DNA of 45,855 nucleotides from Sphingomonadales bacterium (GCA_013791705.1 VMTF01000177.1:1-45855), one strand, 5' to 3'. Numbered from the stretch's first letter, positions 1-10,557 are shown. A program made the numbers and translations. The notes: a model not told the origin generated them from the letters alone.

Positions 1-2
1 CA

Positions 3-425
3 CTGGCGCTGATGACGATGCCGGTCATCGTCATCGCCGGCCGCAACGCGATCAAGTCCGTCCCGCCCAGCATCCGCGACGCCGCGCTCGGCATCGGCGC
101 AAGCCCGGTTCAGGTGGTGTTCCAGCATGTGCTGCCGCTGGCCCTGCCCGGCATCCTGACCGGCACGATCATCGGCATGGCCCGCGCGCTGGGCGAAACC
201 GCGCCGCTGCTGATGATCGGGATGCGCGCCTTCGTCGCCGCGCCGCCCGACAACCTGACCTCTCCGGCCAGCGTGCTCCCGGTGCAGATTTTCCTCTGGT
301 CCGATGAAATCGACCGCGGGTTCATCGAACGGACCAGCGCCGCGATCATTGTGCTCCTGCTGTTCCTCCTCGCGATGAACGGTCTCGCCATTTATCTCCG
401 CAATCGCTTCGAAAGACGCTGGTGA
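3..425 (+). CDS. pstA: Phosphate ABC transporter permease PstA, C-terminal part (5' end truncated by the window)
   Basis: Binding-protein-dependent permease sequence ([44 protein letters not shown]); overlaps pstB start; open to the window edge. Confidence 0.93.
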   Translation: MALMTMPVIVIAGRNAIKSVPPSIRDAALGIGASPVQVVFQHVLPLALPGILTGTIIGMARALGETAPLLMIGMRAFVAAPPDNLTSPASVLPVQIFLWSDEIDRGFIERTSAAIIVLLLFLLAMNGLAIYLRNRFERRW

Positions 426-1207
426 CCACATTCCACGAACTTGACCCGGTCCACGCGAAAATCTCGGCCCGCGACGTCTCCGTCTTCTATGGCGAAAAGC
501 AGGCCCTGATCGACGTGTCGATCGACATCGCCACCGAATATGTAACCGCGTTCATCGGCCCTTCGGGCTGCGGAAAATCGACCTTCCTGCGCGCGCTGAA
601 CCGGATGAACGACACGATCGTCGGCGCCCGCGTGGAAGGCGAGATCATGCTCGACGGCGTGGACATCTACCGTTCGGGGATGGACGTCGTCCAGTTGCGC
701 GCCCGGGTCGGGATGGTGTTCCAGAAGCCCAATCCGTTTCCCAAGACGATCTATGAAAATGTCGCCTATGGCCCGCGCATTCACGGTCTTTCGGCCAACA
801 AGGCCGAACTCGACGCGATCGTCGAGCGTTCGCTCAAGCGCGCCGGCCTGTGGGACGAGGTCAAGGACCGGCTCGCCGACAGCGGCACCGCGCTTTCCGG
901 CGGCCAGCAGCAGCGGCTGTGCATCGCCCGCGCGATCGCGGTCGACCCCGAGGTGATCCTGATGGACGAGCCTTGTTCTGCGCTCGATCCGATCGCGACC
1001 GCGCGGATCGAGGAACTGATCAACGAGTTGCGAGGGCGCTACGCCATCGTGATCGTCACCCACTCGATGCAACAGGCGGCACGCGTCTCGCAGCGGACCG
1101 CGTTCTTCCACCTGGGCACAATGGTCGAATACGGGAAGACGACCGATATATTCACCAATCCGCGCGAGGAGCGGACCCAGGATTACATCACCGGCCGGTA
1201 CGGCTGA
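422..1207 (+). CDS. pstB: Phosphate ABC transporter ATP-binding protein PstB
   Basis: Walker [10 protein letters not shown], signature [14 protein letters not shown], Walker [14 protein letters not shown]; pst operon context. Confidence 0.97.
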   Translation: MTTFHELDPVHAKISARDVSVFYGEKQALIDVSIDIATEYVTAFIGPSGCGKSTFLRALNRMNDTIVGARVEGEIMLDGVDIYRSGMDVVQLRARVGMVFQKPNPFPKTIYENVAYGPRIHGLSANKAELDAIVERSLKRAGLWDEVKDRLADSGTALSGGQQQRLCIARAIAVDPEVILMDEPCSALDPIATARIEELINELRGRYAIVIVTHSMQQAARVSQRTAFFHLGTMVEYGKTTDIFTNPREERTQDYITGRYG

Positions 1208-1230
1208 GCGCGGGAAGGATCGGTCAGGTC

Positions 1231-1914
1231 ATGGCTCAGGAACATACCGTCAAGGCGTTTGACGAAGACATCACCCGCTTGCGCGGCCTGGTCGCCGAAA
1301 TGGGCGGCCTGGCCGAAGTCGCCCTGAACAGCTCGCTTGAAGCCCTGATCAGCGGCAACAAGGAACTGGCGAACAACGTGATCGCGCGGGACAAGCGGAT
1401 CGACGAGCTGGAAGTGGAAATCGACAAGCTGGCCGTGCGGGTGATCGCCTTGCGCGCGCCGATGGCCGACGATTTGCGCGAGGTGGTCGCCGCGCTGAAG
1501 ATCGCCGGCGTGCTGGAGCGGATCGGCGACTATTCGAAGAACATCGCGCGCAGTGCGATGCGGGTGAAGAACCGGGCGAAGTTCGAACCGCTGACGCTGG
1601 TTCCGGCCATGGCCGACATTGCCAGCGAGATGGTGCACGACGTGATGACCGCCTTTGCCGCCCGCGATTCGCGGCTGGCCGTCGAAGTCATCGCCCGCGA
1701 TGCGAAAGTCGATGCGTTCTACGACAGCATTTTCCGCAATCTGGTGAGCCACATGATGGAAAATCCGGCATCCATCACCAGCGCGGCCGAACTGCTGTTC
1801 GTTGCCCGCAACATCGAGCGGATCGGCGACCATGCGACCAACGTGGCCGAGATGGTCTATTTCGCGGCAACCGGAGCATACCTGCCCGACCGCGAGGAAA
1901 AGACGGAAGGCTAG
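1231..1914 (+). CDS. phoU: Phosphate signalling protein PhoU
   Basis: MAQEHTVKAFDEDITRLRGLVAEMGGLAE..., repeated PhoU helical domains (ERIGDYSKNIA, ERIGDHATNVAE); directly after pstB. Confidence 0.96.
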   Translation: MAQEHTVKAFDEDITRLRGLVAEMGGLAEVALNSSLEALISGNKELANNVIARDKRIDELEVEIDKLAVRVIALRAPMADDLREVVAALKIAGVLERIGDYSKNIARSAMRVKNRAKFEPLTLVPAMADIASEMVHDVMTAFAARDSRLAVEVIARDAKVDAFYDSIFRNLVSHMMENPASITSAAELLFVARNIERIGDHATNVAEMVYFAATGAYLPDREEKTEG

Positions 1915-1920
1915 CCCGCG

Positions 1921-2610
1921 ATGGCACGACCCAAGTTGCTGCTGGTCGAGGACGATCCGGCGCTGGCCGAACTGGTGGAATTCCGCTTCAAGGCCGAAGG
2001 GTACGATGTCGTCCGCACCGAAGACGGCGACGAAGCGTTGCTGCTGGCGACCGAAGACGCGCCGGACGTGGTGATCCTTGACTGGATGATCGAGGGAACC
2101 AGCGGGATCGAGGTCTGCCGCCGCCTGCGGCGCGACAAGAACACCGCGCATGTGCCGATCATCATGCTGACCGCGCGCGGCGCCGAGGATGACCGGGTGC
2201 GCGGACTGGAAACAGGCGCCGACGATTATGTCACCAAGCCGTTTTCCCCGCGCGAACTGGTGGCGCGCGTCAGCGCGATCATGCGGCGAATCCGTCCCGC
2301 ACTGGCCGGCGAAATGCTGTCGGTGGGCGACCTGACCCTGGACGCGACCGCCCACCGGGTGACCCGGCGCGGGCGGGCACTGGCGCTTGGACCGACCGAA
2401 TTCCGCCTGCTCCGGCACTTCATGGAACATCCCGGCCGGGTATTTTCGCGCAGCCAATTGCTCGATGCGGTGGGGGGCAACGGCAGCGATATCGAACTGC
2501 GCACGGTCGACGTGCACATTCGCCGCCTGCGCAAGGGCATCGAACTCGACGAAGCGCCCGATCCGGTGCGCACGGTGCGCTCGGCCGGCTACGCGCTCGA
2601 AGCGGTTTAA
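1921..2610 (+). CDS. phoB: Phosphate regulon response regulator PhoB
   Basis: Receiver domain (LLVEDDPALAELVEFRFKAEGYDV...LDWMIEGTSGIEVCRRLR) plus OmpR-type winged helix; follows phoU. Confidence 0.94.
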   Translation: MARPKLLLVEDDPALAELVEFRFKAEGYDVVRTEDGDEALLLATEDAPDVVILDWMIEGTSGIEVCRRLRRDKNTAHVPIIMLTARGAEDDRVRGLETGADDYVTKPFSPRELVARVSAIMRRIRPALAGEMLSVGDLTLDATAHRVTRRGRALALGPTEFRLLRHFMEHPGRVFSRSQLLDAVGGNGSDIELRTVDVHIRRLRKGIELDEAPDPVRTVRSAGYALEAV

Positions 2611-2615
2611 GCGTT

Positions 2616-2638
2616 CCGCACGCTCCGAATTCGTGCGG
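2616..2638 (+). terminator. Hairpin directly after phoB stop (CCGCACG-N9-CGTGCGG), no U-tract
   Basis: 7-bp perfect inverted repeat 6 bp after the phoB stop; lack of a T-run makes intrinsic termination uncertain. Confidence 0.35.
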
Positions 2639-2759
2639 CGTGCGCCTGCGCCCCTGCAGCACAGCTCGACATCGCGCGGGCCAAACCATTGTGATCGTGT
2701 GCGGTTCATGCTTTGCGCGCGTGACAAGGAACGGTTAGGGTTCGCGCCAGGTTCAGGAG

Positions 2760-3776
2760 ATGTCTGGCGTGAAAAAACCGCTACGGTTCTGGTTGATCGT
2801 GTTGATCCTCGTCGCGGTTGCCGCCGCCGGCGGGGTGTGGCTATGGCGCGCCCAGCGAACCGAGGTGACGCTGGCCAGGGCGCGCATCGGCCCGGCGGTC
2901 GAACTGGTCTATGCGACCGGCTACGTCGAGGCGCAGCAGCCCGTTTCCGTGCAATCACGGCTGACCGCGCCGGTCGACAAGGTGCTGGTGAAAGAGGGCG
3001 ACCGGGTGGTGCGCGGGCAGCCGCTGATTCTGCTGGTCGACGATGAACAACGCGCGGCGACCGCGCAGGCCGCCGCCCAGCGCCGGGCAGCCGAGCAGAC
3101 CGAGGCCCGCACGGTCACGCTGTTCAAACAAGGGTGGGTAACCAGGTCCGCCCGCGATCAGGCGGTCGCCAATGCCGATGCCGCGCGCGCCGCCGAGGCG
3201 ACTGCGAGTGCGCGGCAGAACCAGTTGATCATCCGCGCCGAGATCAATGGCGTGGTGACCAAGCGCGACATCGAGCCGGGCGAACTGGCGACACCGACGC
3301 GGGTGCTGGCACTGCTGGGCGATCCCGCGCAAATCCGCGTCACGGCCACGATCGACGAGCGCGACATTGCCCGGGTACGCGTGGGGGAACCGGCGCTGAT
3401 GTCGAGCGACGCCTGGCCGGGGCAGACAATTCCCGCGCGGGTCACGGAACTCACGCCAAGTGGCGACCCGACCCAGCGGGCGTTCCGGGTGCGGCTGGAG
3501 CCCACCTCGGCGATCACTCTGCCGCTTGGGATATCGCTGGAAATCAATATCATAAGCCGCCGCGAAGAGAAGGCGGTGCTGGTCCCCGCCAGCGCCTATG
3601 GCGATGGCCACGTTTGGGTGGTGGCCGCCGGGCAGGCCCGCCGCCGCGCGGTCAAGCCGGGGATCGGCGGCACCGACACCATGCAGATCGTCAGCGGACT
3701 GCGCGCCGGCGAAGCGGTGATCGTCGCGCCGCCCGCGGACCTTGCGGACGGGCAGCGCGTAACGGTGAAAAGCTGA
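2760..3776 (+). CDS. HlyD/RND-type periplasmic adaptor subunit of an ABC exporter
   Basis: N-terminal TM, membrane-fusion barrel motifs (VSVQSRLTAPVDKVLVKEGDRVVRGQPLILL; RAEINGVVTKRDIEPGELATPTRVLALLGD); followed by permease and ATPase. Confidence 0.88.
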   Translation: MSGVKKPLRFWLIVLILVAVAAAGGVWLWRAQRTEVTLARARIGPAVELVYATGYVEAQQPVSVQSRLTAPVDKVLVKEGDRVVRGQPLILLVDDEQRAATAQAAAQRRAAEQTEARTVTLFKQGWVTRSARDQAVANADAARAAEATASARQNQLIIRAEINGVVTKRDIEPGELATPTRVLALLGDPAQIRVTATIDERDIARVRVGEPALMSSDAWPGQTIPARVTELTPSGDPTQRAFRVRLEPTSAITLPLGISLEINIISRREEKAVLVPASAYGDGHVWVVAAGQARRRAVKPGIGGTDTMQIVSGLRAGEAVIVAPPADLADGQRVTVKS

Positions 3777-5030
3777 GTGTTCCCCCGGCTTGGCCTGTTG
3801 CTGCACATCGCCGCCATGCACCTGCTGGTGCGGCGCCGCCAGACCCTGGTCGCGACCAGCGGCGTCGCGGTCGGCGTCGGGTTCTTCCTGGCGGTATCGG
3901 CGCTGATGGTCGGCAGCCAGACCGACTTCGTCAAGACGCTGATCGCCGCCGCGCCGCATATCATCATCTCGGACGAGTTGCGCAGCCCCTCGCCCCAGCC
4001 CGGCGTGCGCGAATATGGCAAGACCGGCGCCGTCGAACTGCATGGCTACAAGGTCCGCAATGAAGTGCGCGGAATCAAGGACTGGCAGCAGATCCTGCGC
4101 GAGATCGATGCGATGCCGGGCGCGATCGGATCGCCCAGCCTGTCCGGCGCGGTCACGCTGCGGCAGGGCGGACGCGACGAGCCGCTCGGCGTGGTCGGGA
4201 TCGATCCGACGATCGAAACGCGGGTCAGCACGATTTCCGAAAAATTGCGGGCCGGACGGCTGATTGATCTGGAACGGGTCCAGGGCGGGGTCATCATCGG
4301 CGAGGATCTGGCGGAGCGACTGGGCCTTGGCATGGGCGATATCGTCGCCGCCACCTCCGCGCGCGGAGTCTCGCGCTCGCTGCGGATCGTCGGACTGTTC
4401 AAGAAGGGCCAGTCCGGCCTCGGCTCCGGCACCGGCTACATGCTGCTGCGCGAGGCGCAGTCGCTGCTCGGGCGGCCGTTCGTGATCAACCGGCTGGGAG
4501 TGAAACTACCCGATCCCTATACTGCGGACGCTGTGGCGAAGCAGTTGGAGGCGCGCCACGGCTACAAGGCGGAATCGTGGCAGGAACGCTCGGCGGATTT
4601 CCTTGGCCTGCTGCTGACCCGCAATGTGATCATGTACACGGTTGTTTCGGCGATCCTGCTGGTCGCGAGTTTCGGCATCTACACCGCCGTTTCGAACAGC
4701 GTCACCGACAAGCGGCGAGACATCGCGATCATGCGCTCGATGGGCTTTTCGCAAGGCGACCTGCAGTTCGTCTTCGTGGTCGAAGGCATGGCGCTGGCCG
4801 TGGCCGGGGTGATCGCCGGATGGCTGTTCGGCTTCGCGCTGATGACAGTGCTCGGTTCGCTGGAATTTCCGATCCAGGGCGAAGTGCGGCACCTGCCGCT
4901 TGATCGCAGCACGCGGCAATACCTGATCGCGGCGGCGGCCTCGCTGTTCGCGGGAATTTTCGCGGCCTGGCTGCCGGCCCGCAAGACCGCGCTGGTCGAT
5001 CCGGTCGATATCCTGCGGGGGGCGGTGTGA
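3777..5030 (+). CDS. ABC transporter permease, FtsX/MacB-like
   Basis: FtsX-type C-terminal segment (SNSVTDKRRDIAIMRSMGFSQGDLQFVFVVEGMALAVAGVIAG...[19 protein letters not shown]); GTG start adjacent to the adaptor stop. Confidence 0.88.
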   Translation: MFPRLGLLLHIAAMHLLVRRRQTLVATSGVAVGVGFFLAVSALMVGSQTDFVKTLIAAAPHIIISDELRSPSPQPGVREYGKTGAVELHGYKVRNEVRGIKDWQQILREIDAMPGAIGSPSLSGAVTLRQGGRDEPLGVVGIDPTIETRVSTISEKLRAGRLIDLERVQGGVIIGEDLAERLGLGMGDIVAATSARGVSRSLRIVGLFKKGQSGLGSGTGYMLLREAQSLLGRPFVINRLGVKLPDPYTADAVAKQLEARHGYKAESWQERSADFLGLLLTRNVIMYTVVSAILLVASFGIYTAVSNSVTDKRRDIAIMRSMGFSQGDLQFVFVVEGMALAVAGVIAGWLFGFALMTVLGSLEFPIQGEVRHLPLDRSTRQYLIAAAASLFAGIFAAWLPARKTALVDPVDILRGAV

Positions 5031-5752
5031 TGGAGGCGGCCCCGCCGGAGAGCGCCGCCCCGATCACGCCGGTGCTGGTTGCCGAACACCTGGAGCGCAA
5101 GCTGCCCGGCGATCCCCCGGTGACGCTGGTGACCGACATCGACCTGGCGATCGAGCCCGGCAAGTTCACCGCGATCGTCGGGCCGTCCGGCTGCGGCAAA
5201 TCGTCGCTGCTCTACCTGCTCGGCCTGATCGATCGTCCGACCGACGGGCGGCTGCTGCTCGAAGGGCGCGACATGATGCCGCTTTCGGGGGACGAGCGCG
5301 CGCAGATCCGGCTCCGGCATTTCGGGTTCGTGTTCCAGTTCCACTTCCTGCTGCCCGAGTTCACCGCGCTGGATAATGTGATGATGCCAATCCGCCGGCT
5401 CGGGCGCCTGTCGCTGCCCGGGGCCAGGGAGCGGGCGAGCGATCTGCTGACCTCGATGGGGCTTGGCGACAAGCTGCACAAGCCGCCCGACCACCTCTCC
5501 GGCGGCGAGCGGCAGCGCGTGGCGATCGCCCGGGCGATGGCGAACAATCCGCTGCTGGTGCTGGGCGACGAGCCGACCGGCAACCTCGACAGCACGAATT
5601 CCGCGCGGGTGGTCGAACTGTTTCGCGAACTGGCTCACGAGCAGGGCCGCGCGGTCGTCTGCGTGACGCATGACCCCGGCATTGCCGAAGTGGCCGACAT
5701 TCGCGTCTCGATGCTCGACGGGCGGATTTGCGAAGTGCTTCGGCAGACCTAG
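5027..5752 (+). CDS. ABC transporter ATP-binding protein, LolD/MacB-type
   Basis: Walker [10 protein letters not shown], signature [17 protein letters not shown], Walker [14 protein letters not shown]; overlaps the permease stop. Confidence 0.92.
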   Translation: MMEAAPPESAAPITPVLVAEHLERKLPGDPPVTLVTDIDLAIEPGKFTAIVGPSGCGKSSLLYLLGLIDRPTDGRLLLEGRDMMPLSGDERAQIRLRHFGFVFQFHFLLPEFTALDNVMMPIRRLGRLSLPGARERASDLLTSMGLGDKLHKPPDHLSGGERQRVAIARAMANNPLLVLGDEPTGNLDSTNSARVVELFRELAHEQGRAVVCVTHDPGIAEVADIRVSMLDGRICEVLRQT

Positions 5753-5834
5753 CGTTCCCGCGGCGCAAGGACTGGGGGAACCGACCGGCCTCTGGCGGCG
5801 TTGCTTCGGCATACCCCCAACGCAGGAGGCAAGC

Positions 5835-6317
5835 ATGAAATACCGCGACGGCGATCCGCACGAGATGAAGGACAAGTTCTGGCACGCGCTGGACCAATCG
5901 CCCTACCTGATGCTCCAGCTTGACGCGGAGCCGGGCAGTGCCGCGCCGATGACCGCCAGTCTGGACGAAGACGCCGATCACGCAATCTGGTTCTTCTGCG
6001 GGCGCGACACTCGCTTCGCCCGGCTAGGCCCGGCGACGGCAACTTTCGCGAACCGCGATCATGACCTGTTTGCCCGCTTTGCCGGGACGCTTTCGGCGGA
6101 AACGGACCGTGCCCGGCTGGACCGGCAATGGACCAAACACGTCGCCGAGTGGTTCCCCGAGGGCAAGGACGATCCGAACCTGCTGCTCGTGCGCATGGAT
6201 CTTGGCCCCGCCTCGATCTGGTGCGGCGAAGTGGGCGTGCTTGATGCGGCCAAACAGCTTCTGGGGATGGATCTCCACAAGGCGGCCAAGGGCCGGCACG
6301 CCGAAACCGCGCTCTGA
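5835..6317 (+). CDS. Pyridoxamine 5'-phosphate oxidase-family / general stress protein-like flavin-binding protein
   Basis: MKYRDGDPHEMKDKFWHALDQSPYLMLQLD...DHAIWFFCGRDTRFARL...ANRDHDLFARFAGTLS; SD-like aggaggcaagc before ATG. Confidence 0.8.
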   Translation: MKYRDGDPHEMKDKFWHALDQSPYLMLQLDAEPGSAAPMTASLDEDADHAIWFFCGRDTRFARLGPATATFANRDHDLFARFAGTLSAETDRARLDRQWTKHVAEWFPEGKDDPNLLLVRMDLGPASIWCGEVGVLDAAKQLLGMDLHKAAKGRHAETAL

Positions 6318-6335
6318 CCGAACGCGGCCGGAAAA

Positions 6336-6360
6336 AGGGCCGCCAGTTGCTGGCGGCCCT
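6336..6360 (-). terminator. Terminator hairpin between convergent genes (AGGGCCGCCAG-TTG-CTGGCGGCCCT); T-run on minus strand
   Basis: 11-bp perfect stem; on the minus strand followed by TTTT before CC. Confidence 0.8.
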
Positions 6361-6388
6361 GATCCGTGTTGCGCTGTGAGAGCCCCGT

Positions 6389-8005
6389 TCAGGCCTGGGT
6401 GCCGCCCGGCGTCGGCGCGCCCGGCATCGGCGGCACCGGTTGCGGCGGAGTTTCGGCATCGTCCTCGTGGACTTCGACCACTCCGCGCCCGACGTGGCTG
6501 TGTTTGCGGCTGTAGGCGAAATAGACGATCAGGCCGAGGACCGCCCATCCCGCGAACAGTTCGAGCGTATAGGCCGAGAGGCTGAAGAACAGATAGACGC
6601 AGCCCAGGATGGCGAGCGGCGCGACCAGCGCCACGGCGGGCGTGCGGAACGGCCGGTGCCGGGCCGGATCGGTCCGGCGTAGGATCATCACCGCGAGCGC
6701 AACCATCGCGAAGGCGAACAGCGTGCCCGAGTTAGAGATATCGGCCAGGATACCGACCGGGAACAGCGCGGCAAAGACCGCGACGACAACGCCGGTGATG
6801 ATCGTGACCACGTGCGGCGTGTGATATTTCGGGTGCACCTTGCTCAGGAATTCAGGCAGCAGCCCGTCGCGGCTCATCACGAAGAAGATGCGGGTCTGGC
6901 CGAACATCATCATCAGGATCACCGAAGGCAGGGCCAGCCCGGCGGCGAGGCCGACCAGGTTGCCGATCTGCCGCCAGCCGATTTCGCGCAAGGTCCACGC
7001 CAGCGCTTCCTTCGAGCAGACCACCACTTGCGAGCCCTGCGCGGCGCAGGCTGCGGCAAAATCGGTGCTGCCCGGCGCAATCCCGTTCCCGCTTGCATCG
7101 AACAGCGGCTGCGCGCCGACGCTGCCGATCACGCCGCTGGCGACGAGAATGTAGAATATCGTGCAGATCGCCAGACTGCCGATCAGGCCGATCGGCATGT
7201 TGCGCTGGGGATTCTTGGTTTCCTCGGCAGCGGTCGAAACCGCATCGAACCCGACATAGGCGAAGAAGATCGAAGCGGCCGCAGCGGAAATGCCGCCGAT
7301 CCCCAGCGGGGCAAAGGGTTCGAAATTGCTGCTCTGCATCACCGGCAGCGCCAGAATCACGAACAGCGTGAGGGCCGTGACCTTGATCGCGACCAGCACC
7401 GCATTGACCGCCGCGCTTTCGCGCGTGCCGATCACCAGCAGCCAGGTCACCAGCAGGGCGATGAGGAAAGCCGGCAGGTTCATATAGCCGCCGGTAGCGA
7501 TCGCGGTCTGGATCGCGTCGGTATCGGCCGCGCCGAACGCCAGCTTGACCTGGGCGATCAGCGCATCGGCGTTGACCAGCTCCGGAGGAAGCGAAACCCC
7601 GGCATATTCCCGCAGCAGTCCGACGAAATAGCCCGACCAGCCGACCGCCACCGCCCCGGCCGCAACCGCATATTCGAGCACCAGCGCCCAGCCGACCATC
7701 CACGCGAGCAGCTCGCCCATCACCGCATAGGAATAAGTGTAGGCGGAACCCGAAACCGGAACCATCGCCGACATTTCGGCATAGCACAGCGCCGCGACCG
7801 CGCAGACCGCGCCGGCAATGATGAAGCTCAGGATCATCCCCGGACCGGCCTTTTGCGCCGCTTCAGCGGTAAGCACGAAAATACCGGTACCGATAACCGC
7901 GCCGACGCCCAGCATCGTGAGCTGGAAGGCGCCCAGCGACCGGGTGAGCGACTTGCGTTCGGCGGTAGCGAGAATGGCGTCGAGCGACTTGACGCGTCCG
8001 AGCAT
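6389..8005 (-). CDS. APC-family amino acid permease
   Basis: LTMLGVGAVIGTGIFVLTAEAAQKAGPGMILSFIIAGAVCAVAALCYAEMSAMVPVSGSAYTYSYAVMGE, multi-TM; start set at MLGRVKSLDAIL. Confidence 0.93.
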   Translation of the reverse strand: MLGRVKSLDAILATAERKSLTRSLGAFQLTMLGVGAVIGTGIFVLTAEAAQKAGPGMILSFIIAGAVCAVAALCYAEMSAMVPVSGSAYTYSYAVMGELLAWMVGWALVLEYAVAAGAVAVGWSGYFVGLLREYAGVSLPPELVNADALIAQVKLAFGAADTDAIQTAIATGGYMNLPAFLIALLVTWLLVIGTRESAAVNAVLVAIKVTALTLFVILALPVMQSSNFEPFAPLGIGGISAAAASIFFAYVGFDAVSTAAEETKNPQRNMPIGLIGSLAICTIFYILVASGVIGSVGAQPLFDASGNGIAPGSTDFAAACAAQGSQVVVCSKEALAWTLREIGWRQIGNLVGLAAGLALPSVILMMMFGQTRIFFVMSRDGLLPEFLSKVHPKYHTPHVVTIITGVVVAVFAALFPVGILADISNSGTLFAFAMVALAVMILRRTDPARHRPFRTPAVALVAPLAILGCVYLFFSLSAYTLELFAGWAVLGLIVYFAYSRKHSHVGRGVVEVHEDDAETPPQPVPPMPGAPTPGGTQA

Positions 8006-8191
8006 GCGGAACCTCTCTGTGGGGCAGCCGTACACCAGTGCGGACCGCGCGGATTACCAATCGCGCGAGGCTAGCGGGAGCGTTCCGGCGCGCAAGAGAT
8101 ATTACGCAGTGATCCCCATCTTCGTTGCGCCGGCGAGCGCGGCCGACTTGCGCGCTTCACCTTCAGGCCTCCAGCGGCTAAGGCATCGGCC

Positions 8192-9061
8192 ATGTCCACG
8201 ACCTTTCAGCTCGACACGAGCACCAGCCGCGCCAACCCCACTCCGGCCCCGATGAAGCGCCTGACGGTGCCGGCGATCCGTTCGCGCAAGCAGGACGGCC
8301 AGACCGCCGAGCCGATCGTGATGCTGACCGCCTATACCGCCCGGCAGGCCCAGTTGCTCGATCCGCATTGCGATCTGCTGCTGGTCGGCGATTCGCTCGG
8401 CCAGGTGATCTACGGCCTGCCCTCCAGCCTGCCGGTTACGCTCGACATGATGGCCAATCACGGCGCGGCGGTGGTGCGCGGATCGTATCATGCGGTGGTC
8501 CTCGTCGACCTGCCGTTCGGGACTTACGAAGCCTCGCCCGAGCAGGCCTTCGCCAGTTCGTCGCGGCTGCTCAAGGAAACCGGCTGCGCGGGCGTGAAGC
8601 TGGAAGGCGGCGAGGAAATGGCCGCGACCGTCAGCTTCCTCACCCGGCGCGGCATTCCGGTGATGGGCCATGTCGGGCTGACCCCGCAGGCGGTCAACGT
8701 GCTGGGCGGCTATAACGCGCGCGGGCGCAGCGAGGCCGAAGCGGCCAAGATCGTCAGCGATGCGCGCGCCCTGGCCGAGGCGGGCGCTTTCGCCATCGTG
8801 GTGGAAGGCGTGGTCGAGCCGATCGCCGTCGCGGTGACCGAGGCGGTCCCCTGCCCGGTGATCGGGATCGGCGGCTCGGCCCGGTGCGACGGCCAGGTGC
8901 TGGTGACCGAGGACATGCTCGGGATGTTCGAGCGCGTGCCCCGGTTCGTGAAACGCTATGAGGCCATCGCCGAAGTCATCTCCGGCGCGGCCGAGCGCTA
9001 TGCCGGGGAAGTGCGGGCACGGACCTTTCCCGGGATCGAGCAGACGTACCAGCCGCGCTAG
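8192..9061 (+). CDS. panB: 3-methyl-2-oxobutanoate hydroxymethyltransferase
   Basis: [73 protein letters not shown]. Confidence 0.96.
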   Translation: MSTTFQLDTSTSRANPTPAPMKRLTVPAIRSRKQDGQTAEPIVMLTAYTARQAQLLDPHCDLLLVGDSLGQVIYGLPSSLPVTLDMMANHGAAVVRGSYHAVVLVDLPFGTYEASPEQAFASSSRLLKETGCAGVKLEGGEEMAATVSFLTRRGIPVMGHVGLTPQAVNVLGGYNARGRSEAEAAKIVSDARALAEAGAFAIVVEGVVEPIAVAVTEAVPCPVIGIGGSARCDGQVLVTEDMLGMFERVPRFVKRYEAIAEVISGAAERYAGEVRARTFPGIEQTYQPR

Positions 9062-9198
9062 GCGGCCCGGGACGCCGGGAACAAACCAGGACGGCGCGCG
9101 GGCTTTGACAGGCTCTGACCCGGGCGCATGATAAACCAGTATCAATCCGGCGCGTCCGAGCCTGTTGACGGACGCCCAAATCCAGAACCGAGGCCTGC

Positions 9199-10272
9199 TT
9201 GTTCCGCTATTTCAAGGGTTCGCTCGTCTTCACGCTCATCTGCCTCGCGCTCGCGGTGGCCTATGGCTGGTCGCGCTTCGGGACCGTCTCCGGCACTCTC
9301 GAACTGGTCTGGATTGTCGTGGTCCTGTCCATCCTCGAAATTTCGCTCTCGTTCGATAACGCGGTGGTCAACGCCATCGTGCTCAAGAACATGAGCGAGA
9401 TCTGGCAGCGGCGGTTTCTCACCTGGGGCATGTTGTTCGCCGTGTTCGGGATGCGGATCGCCTTTCCGCTGATAATCGTGGCGGTAGCCGCCGGGCTCGG
9501 GCCGATCGAGGCGATCGGACTCTCGCTCAACCAGCCCCAGCAATACGAGGCCGTGGTCAGCAGCGCCCATGTCGGCATTGCGGGATTTGGCGGGGCCTTC
9601 CTGGCGCTCGTGGGGATGCGGTTCTTTTTCGACCAGGAAAAGGACGTGCACTGGATCCATTGGATCGAAGTGCAGTTGAGCGCGGTCTCGACGATCCGCT
9701 CGGTCGAGATAGCAGTGCTGCTGCTTTCGCTTTACGGAATTTCGCTGTCGCTCGAGAGCCACGAGGCGCTGGTCTTCCTCGTCGCCGGAATTCTCGGCAC
9801 GGTGACCTTCATCGCGGTTGAGGCGGTGGGCACCTTGCTGGAGATCCACGAGGCGAAGCAGGCCGCGGCCGGCATCGTCGTCCGCTCCGGGCTGGGCGGG
9901 TTCCTCTATCTGAACGTGCTCGACGCCTCATTCAGCTTCGACGGCGTGATCGGGGCCTTCGCGCTTTCGAACAACATGGTGATCATTGCCCTGGGCCTTT
10001 CGATCGGGGCGATGTTCGTCCGCTCGATGACGATCATGCTGGTTCAGCGCGGGACGCTCGACCACTATCGCTTTCTGGAACATGGCGCGTTCTGGGCGAT
10101 CATCGCGCTGGCGGCGATCATGCTGGCATCGGCGCGCTATGCCATTCCCGAAACGTTCACCGGCCTGATCGGCGCGACCCTGATCGTCGCATCGCTGGCG
10201 TGGTCGGTGCGTTACCGCAACAACCACGGTTCGGCTCCGGATGCGGAGCCGGGCGCAAGCGGCGGAGATTGA
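9199..10272 (+). CDS. DUF475 (TerC-like) integral membrane protein
   Basis: LEISLSFDNAVVNAIVLKNMSEIWQRRFLTWGMLFAVFGMRIAFPLIIV; multi-TM with repeated SFDxxI/V motif; TTG start. Confidence 0.85.
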   Translation: MFRYFKGSLVFTLICLALAVAYGWSRFGTVSGTLELVWIVVVLSILEISLSFDNAVVNAIVLKNMSEIWQRRFLTWGMLFAVFGMRIAFPLIIVAVAAGLGPIEAIGLSLNQPQQYEAVVSSAHVGIAGFGGAFLALVGMRFFFDQEKDVHWIHWIEVQLSAVSTIRSVEIAVLLLSLYGISLSLESHEALVFLVAGILGTVTFIAVEAVGTLLEIHEAKQAAAGIVVRSGLGGFLYLNVLDASFSFDGVIGAFALSNNMVIIALGLSIGAMFVRSMTIMLVQRGTLDHYRFLEHGAFWAIIALAAIMLASARYAIPETFTGLIGATLIVASLAWSVRYRNNHGSAPDAEPGASGGD

Positions 10273-10444
10273 CTGCATCCGCACAGGGCAATTGCACGTG
10301 GTTTCCGCAAGCGGCTGAGGCGGTTCCATCCCGTTCGTGCAACAAATTCGCAACATGCCTACGCAAAATGGCCTATTTCCAATTCTCGGTTTGCATGAGC
10401 CCGATTTGGCGCTAAGCAATTCATCGGGAGTTAAGGAGAGGAAG

Positions 10445-10482
10445 GAAAGGGCACTCGCGCAGGCGAGGCCCTTTCTTTTTTT
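10445..10482 (+). terminator. Strong rho-independent terminator
   Basis: GAAAGGGC-A-CTCGC-GCAG-GCGAG-GCCCTTTC followed by TTTTTTT. Confidence 0.9.
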
Positions 10483-10557
10483 GGGGTCGGGCAGGACTGT
10501 TGCTGCAGGCTTGCCCCCCAAATATCACAGGCCCCCAGTACCCAAACTATTCCGGCA

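Noticed and set aside
1183-2958. 591-aa minus-strand ORF (and similar ORFs at 15947-17287 +, 25532-27313 -, 29293-30864 +)
   Set aside because: Antisense shadows of phoU/phoB, the sugar transferase, mtaB/ftsY and kup; no recognisable domains.
9152-9175. GCGTCC-N12-GGACGC hairpin before the DUF475 gene as a riboswitch
   Set aside because: Single short stem with no recognisable aptamer; cannot be distinguished from chance in GC-rich sequence.
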